Origin: Sulfuritalea sp.
GTDB taxonomy: Bacteria > Pseudomonadota > Gammaproteobacteria > Burkholderiales > Rhodocyclaceae
NCBI GenBank assembly: GCA_026399445.1
Contig: JAPLRA010000024.1
Coordinates: 1-11,307 of the forward strand
Direction of reading: 5' to 3'
DNA length: 11,307 bases
Below, in pieces: positions 7,347 to 11,307 of the stretch; positions within the stretch are counted from its first letter, which is position 1, and the number at the start of each line of letters is the position of its first letter. Position numbers and translations under genes: made by a program. The notes under the pieces were generated by a model. It was not told the DNA's origin. It did not search any database and saw only the letters and a list, made by a program, of their open reading frames with translations.

Positions 7347-7402
7347 TTCTAACGATATCTGCCGATACAGCTTATTGCAGAGGGGATATCCTCTGTTAGA
7401 AT
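7347..7402 (+). promoter_or_regulatory. Likely pbpG promoter inside nested inverted repeats
   Basis: TAGAAT (7397-7402, 5 of 6 to TATAAT) lies 16 bp after TTGCAG (7375-7380). The spacer contains the inverted repeat CAGAGG-GGATAT-CCTCTG (7378-7395). A longer pair, TTCTAAC (7347-7353) and GTTAGAA (7395-7401), encloses it, with CTGC/GCAG (7359-7362, 7377-7380) as an inner match. GATATC occurs in both halves. The dyads overlap the promoter elements, which fits an operator, but no regulator can be named. Confidence 0.5.
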
Positions 7403-7428
7403 GTTTGCATCGCAGGAGGGGCATCTCC

Positions 7429-8388
7429 ATGAAGAAAATACTAATGATGTTGTTGGCGGCCGCGATAGTCGGCGCTGGTGTGACGCCGACTGACGTCGAG
7501 GCGGCCACGAAAAAGAAGTCTGCGACCGCGAAAAAGAAAGCTCCGCGCGTCGCAATGCAGATCAAGGGCAAGAGGATGGCGCGCGCCAAGTCTGCCCACC
7601 GCATTGCATCCCTTGATGACGCACAGCATCTGGCGCTGCAATCGTCCGCCGCTTTGGTGTTGGATCAGACGACCGGCGCGGTTCTCTTTGAAAAGAACCC
7701 GAGCGCCATTCTGCCGATCGCGTCGATTACCAAACTGATGACCGCCATGGTCGTGCTCGATGCCAAGCCCGATCTCACGGAGACTCTGGCGATCAGCGAG
7801 CAGGATGTGGATATCCTCAAGGGAACCCGCTCGCGTTTGAAAGTTGGCACTCACCTGGCGCGCGAGGAAATGCTGCGTCTGGCCCTGATGTCGTCAGAAA
7901 ACCGCGCAGCCGCGGCCTTGTCGCGCAACTATCCGGGCGGCCGCGAAGCATTCATCTCAGCCATGAATCAAAAGGCGCAGGCGCTGGGTCTGGTCGATAC
8001 GCGTTTTCAGGATCCGACCGGATTGACGGCGGCGAATGTATCGAGCCCGCGTGATCTGGCGAAAATGGTCGATGCCGCGCATCAGTACCCGCTGATTCGC
8101 GAGTTCTCGACAACCTCCGAAGGCGAGTTCAGCATCGCCGGCCGACCGCAGCAGTTCCGCAACACCAATACCCTGGTCAAGAATCCGAGTTGGGAAATCG
8201 GCCTGTCCAAGACCGGCTACATCAACGAGGCCGGAAAGTGTCTCGTGATGCAGGCCTGGCTCAACAACAAGCCGACCATCATCGTGCTGCTCGACTCCTG
8301 GGGCAAGATGACCCGCATCGGCGACGCCAACCGCATCAAGCGCTGGGTCGAGAGCGCGTCGCTGGCGCAACGCCCGAGCGCCGGGTGA
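7429..8388 (+). CDS. pbpG: D-alanyl-D-alanine endopeptidase (PBP7 type)
   Basis: This 319-residue penicillin-binding protein belongs to peptidase family S11. It begins with a signal peptide (MKKILMM, hydrophobic to about 18, likely cut after TDVEA at 25), so it acts in the periplasm. A Lys/Ala-rich linker (26-55) precedes the catalytic domain. The three active-site motifs are present: SITK (Ser99, Lys102), SEN (156-158) and KTG (261-263). PbpG-type enzymes cleave D-Ala-meso-DAP cross-links in peptidoglycan; endopeptidase rather than carboxypeptidase activity is inferred from overall similarity and the short C-terminus without a membrane anchor. The ATG at 7429 is chosen because AGGAGG (7414-7419) lies 9 nt upstream and it gives a clean signal peptide. 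The frame is open 33 codons further upstream, across the promoter. The gene ends 16 bp from the convergent ppc stop, with no obvious terminator between. Confidence 0.95.
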   Translation: MKKILMMLLAAAIVGAGVTPTDVEAATKKKSATAKKKAPRVAMQIKGKRMARAKSAHRIASLDDAQHLALQSSAALVLDQTTGAVLFEKNPSAILPIASITKLMTAMVVLDAKPDLTETLAISEQDVDILKGTRSRLKVGTHLAREEMLRLALMSSENRAAAALSRNYPGGREAFISAMNQKAQALGLVDTRFQDPTGLTAANVSSPRDLAKMVDAAHQYPLIREFSTTSEGEFSIAGRPQQFRNTNTLVKNPSWEIGLSKTGYINEAGKCLVMQAWLNNKPTIIVLLDSWGKMTRIGDANRIKRWVESASLAQRPSAG

Positions 8389-8404
8389 TCCTTTCGCGGA
8401 ATCC

Positions 8405-11197
8405 TTAGCCGCTGTTGCGCAGACCGGCGGCGACGCCATTGATGGTCAGGTGGATTCCCCGCTTCACCGTGTCATCCGCGGCACCGGCGCGATGCCGGCG
8501 CAGCAACTCCACTTGCAAGTGGTTGAGCGGATCGAGGTAGGGGAAACGGTTGCGGATCGAGCGCCGCAGCAGCGGGTTATCCGCCAGCAATTCAGTCTGA
8601 CCGGTAATTTCCAGCAGCGCGGCGATTGAAGTCTGCCACTCGTTCTTCAGGCGGGGAAAGATGGCGTCACGCAGCGCCTCATCCTTCACCAGCTGCGCGT
8701 AGCGCTCGGCGATCGCGATATCGCTCTTGGCCAGCACCATGTCCATGTTGGACAGCAGCGTACGGAAGAAACCCCACTCGCGATTCATTTCCGCCAGCAA
8801 GGCCATGCCGGCATCGCCGCGTTCCGCCTTCCAGGCGGCAATTGCGCTGCCGAAGCCAAACCATCCCGGCAACATCAGGCGGCACTGCGCCCACGAGAAT
8901 ACCCAGGGGATCGCCCGCAGATCCTCGATCGCCGTGGTCTTCTTGCGTGAGGCCGGGCGACTGCCGATGTTGAGTGCGGCAATTTCCGAAATCACGGTGG
9001 ATTCCCAGAAATAACGCTCGAAGCCCGGCGTCTCATAGACCATGCCCCGATAGGCCTTGAAGGCGTATGCCGAAAGCGCCTCCATCGCGGCGAGAAACTC
9101 CGGTCGCGGATTGTCATGCTGATGCGGCAGCAAGGTCGCCTCCAGCGTCGCCGCTGCAAGGATCTCCAGATTGCGCCGTCCGAGGTCGGGATTGGCGTAT
9201 TTCGAGGCGATGACTTCGCCCTGCTCCGTGATGCGGATCTGTCCCTGCACCGCTCCCTGCGGCTGGGCGAGGATGGCCTGGTAGCTGGGGCCGCCACCGC
9301 GGCCGACCGAACCGCCGCGGCCATGGAACAGGCGCAGCGTGATGCCGTGCCGGGCAAAGACTTCGGTCAGCTTGATCTCGGCGCGATAGAGCGACCAGCC
9401 GGAGGTGAGAAAACCGCCATCCTTGTTGCTGTCCGAATAGCCGAGCATGACTTCCTGCAGTGCCTTGCGGCTGGCCAGCAGGCGGCTGTAGACGGGCAGC
9501 CCGAGCAGGCGATGCATTATGCCGTCCGCGTTTTCGAGGTCGCCGATGGTTTCGAACAGGGGCACGATATTGACGTCCAGCGCGCTTTCCAGCGGGCGCA
9601 GCAAGCCGACTTCCTTCAACAGGACGGCGAGCTCGAGGATGTCAGAGACGCCATCGGTCTTGGAGATGATCACGTTCTGAATCGCGCTCTTGCCGAAACG
9701 CTGGTGAATCGAACGCGCGGCGTGAAAGATCGCCAGCTCGCCGCGCGTCTCGTCCGAATACTCGACGCCGGGCGCGGAGAGCGGCCGTGGTGTCGCGAGC
9801 TCCTCCTGCAGCAAGCTGATGCGGGCCTCTTCGTCGAGACTCAGATAGTCGATGCCCGGCCGGGCGACAGCCAGCAACTCGGCGACCGTGCGTGCGTGCA
9901 CCTCCGAGTTCTGGCGCAGATCGAGCGGCGCCAGGTGAAAGCCGAAGATCGACACGGTGCGCCGCAGGCGTCGCAAGCGGCCGCGCGCAAGCAGCCGCGA
10001 GTTGTTGGCGATCAGCGAGTGATGCAGGATGTCGAGATCGGCGGCAAATTCCGCCACGGCGACGTAGGGCGGTGACTCGCCCAGGGCGTGGCGCGGCGCT
10101 TCCAGACCGTCGAGTACGCGCGCGGTAGCCGACAGGCGTGCATACATGCCGGCAATGGCGCGGCGGTAGGGCTCGTCGTCGCGATGCGGGCTGTGATCCG
10201 GCGAGCTTGCGGCCAGTGCTTGCAGTTCGTCCGAGACCTTTACCAGAACGGAGGTGGGCGACAGGTCCGCGCCCAGGCTGTGCAACTGTTCGAGCAGATA
10301 GGCGAGCGCCTTGCGGCTTTGGGCGCGCATGGCGCTCTCGAGAATCTCCGCCGTGACGAAGGGATTGCCGTCGCAGTCGCCGCCGATCCACGAACCGGGG
10401 TGGAGGAAGGGCTTGAGCTCTTCGCCCGGCCAATCCGCAACCTGCTTTGTCAGATGATCTTCCAGCGCGTTATAGAGGCGTGGCAATTCGCGCAAAAAAG
10501 TCGTGTCATAGAAGGAAAGGGCATTCGCCACCTCGTCCATCACCGAGAGCTTGGCCCGGCGCAACATCCGCGTCTGCCACAGTGTCAATACCGCGCGCCG
10601 GATGGCCTCCTCGTGCACCTCGCGTTCCTCGGGTGTCAGTTCGGTGCGATCGCGTTCATCCAGCAGCCGGGCAATTTTCCATTGGCAGTCGAGAATGCTC
10701 TTGCGCTGCACTTCCGTCGGATGCGCCGTGAGTACGGGGCACACATCTGCGCCGGCGAAGAAGCGCGACAATTCGTCACCATCGATGCCGGCCTCGGTCG
10801 CGCGCTGCACGGCGTGCGCGAGACTACCCTCGCGCGGCTTCGAGCCGGCCAGTGCGTGAGCGCGGGCGCGGCGAATGTGATGCTGGTCTTCGGCAATATT
10901 GGCCAGGTGCGAGAAATAGCTGAAGGCCCGTGCGACCAGCGTGGTCCGGCTGTTGGGCAAATCGGCGAACAGCGACTCGAGACCTTCCCGGGCAGCCGGA
11001 TCGTCGTCGCGGTGAAAGCGGATCGCCAGTTGGCGGATACGTTCGACCGTGTCAAAGGACTCGGCGCCTTCCTGATCGCGCAGGGTATCGCCGAGGAGTC
11101 GCCCCAGCAGGCGAATGTCATCGCGCAGCGGCGCGTCCTTCTCTGCGGCTTCGGTTGTTCGAGTGTTCTGGCAGTCAGTGTTGGTTGAATTCATCAT
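8405..11197 (-). CDS. ppc: Phosphoenolpyruvate carboxylase
   Basis: About 930 residues, slightly longer than the E. coli enzyme (883). It catalyses PEP + bicarbonate to oxaloacetate + phosphate, the anaplerotic refill of the TCA cycle, in the cytosol. Motifs numbered from the chosen start are LTAHPTE with catalytic His159, FHLAPLDLRQNS (420-431), GYSDSNKDGG (586-595), FHGRGGSVGRGGG (624-636, catalytic His625 and Arg-rich loop), FGFGSAIAAW, and the C-terminus GLRNSG, where relatives end in (Q/R)NTG, close to the aspartate-inhibition site. Two tandem ATGs (11197 and 11194) are possible starts and neither has a clear Shine-Dalgarno; the frame is open to a GTG at 11272, which would add an unconserved basic leader. 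The gene is convergent with pbpG. The direction of flux opposes that of pckG nearby. Two long plus-strand ORFs over this gene are shadows. Confidence 0.97.
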   Translation of the reverse strand: MMNSTNTDCQNTRTTEAAEKDAPLRDDIRLLGRLLGDTLRDQEGAESFDTVERIRQLAIRFHRDDDPAAREGLESLFADLPNSRTTLVARAFSYFSHLANIAEDQHHIRRARAHALAGSKPREGSLAHAVQRATEAGIDGDELSRFFAGADVCPVLTAHPTEVQRKSILDCQWKIARLLDERDRTELTPEEREVHEEAIRRAVLTLWQTRMLRRAKLSVMDEVANALSFYDTTFLRELPRLYNALEDHLTKQVADWPGEELKPFLHPGSWIGGDCDGNPFVTAEILESAMRAQSRKALAYLLEQLHSLGADLSPTSVLVKVSDELQALAASSPDHSPHRDDEPYRRAIAGMYARLSATARVLDGLEAPRHALGESPPYVAVAEFAADLDILHHSLIANNSRLLARGRLRRLRRTVSIFGFHLAPLDLRQNSEVHARTVAELLAVARPGIDYLSLDEEARISLLQEELATPRPLSAPGVEYSDETRGELAIFHAARSIHQRFGKSAIQNVIISKTDGVSDILELAVLLKEVGLLRPLESALDVNIVPLFETIGDLENADGIMHRLLGLPVYSRLLASRKALQEVMLGYSDSNKDGGFLTSGWSLYRAEIKLTEVFARHGITLRLFHGRGGSVGRGGGPSYQAILAQPQGAVQGQIRITEQGEVIASKYANPDLGRRNLEILAAATLEATLLPHQHDNPRPEFLAAMEALSAYAFKAYRGMVYETPGFERYFWESTVISEIAALNIGSRPASRKKTTAIEDLRAIPWVFSWAQCRLMLPGWFGFGSAIAAWKAERGDAGMALLAEMNREWGFFRTLLSNMDMVLAKSDIAIAERYAQLVKDEALRDAIFPRLKNEWQTSIAALLEITGQTELLADNPLLRRSIRNRFPYLDPLNHLQVELLRRHRAGAADDTVKRGIHLTINGVAAGLRNSG

Positions 11198-11282
11198 TGT
11201 CTTTGTTCGTGGCACTTGGGAAAGTCGGCGCTGGCGGTGCGGCGCTTCAAGTCGCTGCAATGGCAGGCCCACTCAGCGGGCA

Positions 11283-11291
11283 TGCTAAAAT
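11283..11291 (+). promoter_or_regulatory. Extended -10 facing out of the right edge
   Basis: TGCTAAAAT (11283-11291) is a TGn-extended -10 with 5 of 6 matches to TATAAT. It is on the plus strand, pointing away from ppc, and only 16 bp of sequence remain after it. No good -35 is visible, which extended -10 promoters tolerate. It implies a divergent plus-strand gene just beyond the window. In several betaproteobacteria ppc is divergent from hemC, which would fit but cannot be seen here. The ppc promoter must share this ~110-bp region; a minus-strand TTGATT (11306-11301) is present without a well-spaced -10. Confidence 0.4.
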
Positions 11292-11307
11292 TGCCCGCAA
11301 AATCAAG

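Noticed and set aside
8365..8420. GCGCAAC/GTTGCGC inverted repeat across the pbpG-ppc junction as a bidirectional terminator
   Set aside because: The stem is only 7 bp with a 42-nt loop and no T run on either side.
9116..11188. Two long plus-strand ORFs (319 and 366 codons) opposite ppc
   Set aside because: They are antisense shadows of an intact PEP carboxylase, with compositions typical of such frames and no recognisable domains.

Overview
The window is a GC-rich bacterial chromosome segment made of housekeeping genes. I infer a betaproteobacterium, most likely of Rhodocyclales/Nitrosomonadales type. The grounds are the Lys/Ala/Pro-rich histone H1-like tail ending in LNPAAAWPFPTGSRP, the GTP-type PEP carboxykinase, and the general style of the protein sequences. 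The genus cannot be fixed from the sequence alone. No mobile element, CRISPR array, tRNA or rRNA was seen.

Layout, left to right. (1) Positions 2-274 (+) hold the 3' end of an H1-like nucleoid protein gene, followed by a very strong intrinsic terminator (333-368) and a GC-rich duplicated palindromic module (374-479). (2) On the minus strand lie a class I PLP-dependent aminotransferase (485-1597) and, upstream of it, GTP-dependent PEP carboxykinase pckG (1702-3534). A hairpin between them ends pckG and overlaps the likely start of aminotransferase transcription. (3) A 350-bp divergent promoter region (3535-3884) follows. (4) On the plus strand are the malic enzyme/phosphotransacetylase-like fusion maeB (3885-6167), a patatin-like phospholipase only 7 bp downstream (6175-7311), and, after its own promoter, a D,D-endopeptidase of the PbpG/PBP7 type (7429-8388). 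(5) Convergent to these on the minus strand is PEP carboxylase ppc (8405-11197). The last ~110 bp carry a good extended -10 facing out of the window, probably for a divergent gene beyond the edge.

Functionally, three of the key enzymes of the PEP-pyruvate-oxaloacetate-malate node lie within 9.5 kb. PEPCK drains oxaloacetate to PEP, MaeB drains malate to pyruvate with NADPH production, and PEP carboxylase refills oxaloacetate. They are in three separate transcription units, as expected for enzymes needed under opposing conditions. The other genes serve lipid and cell-wall turnover and nucleoid structure.

The most notable anomaly is in the aminotransferase. The reading frame is open, but about 16-18 residues that normally hold the PLP-phosphate-binding Gly-Ala-Ser segment are missing between Met93 and Leu94. 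It is either a natural in-frame lesion or a sequence or assembly error. I found no convincing evidence for a previously undescribed multi-gene system here.
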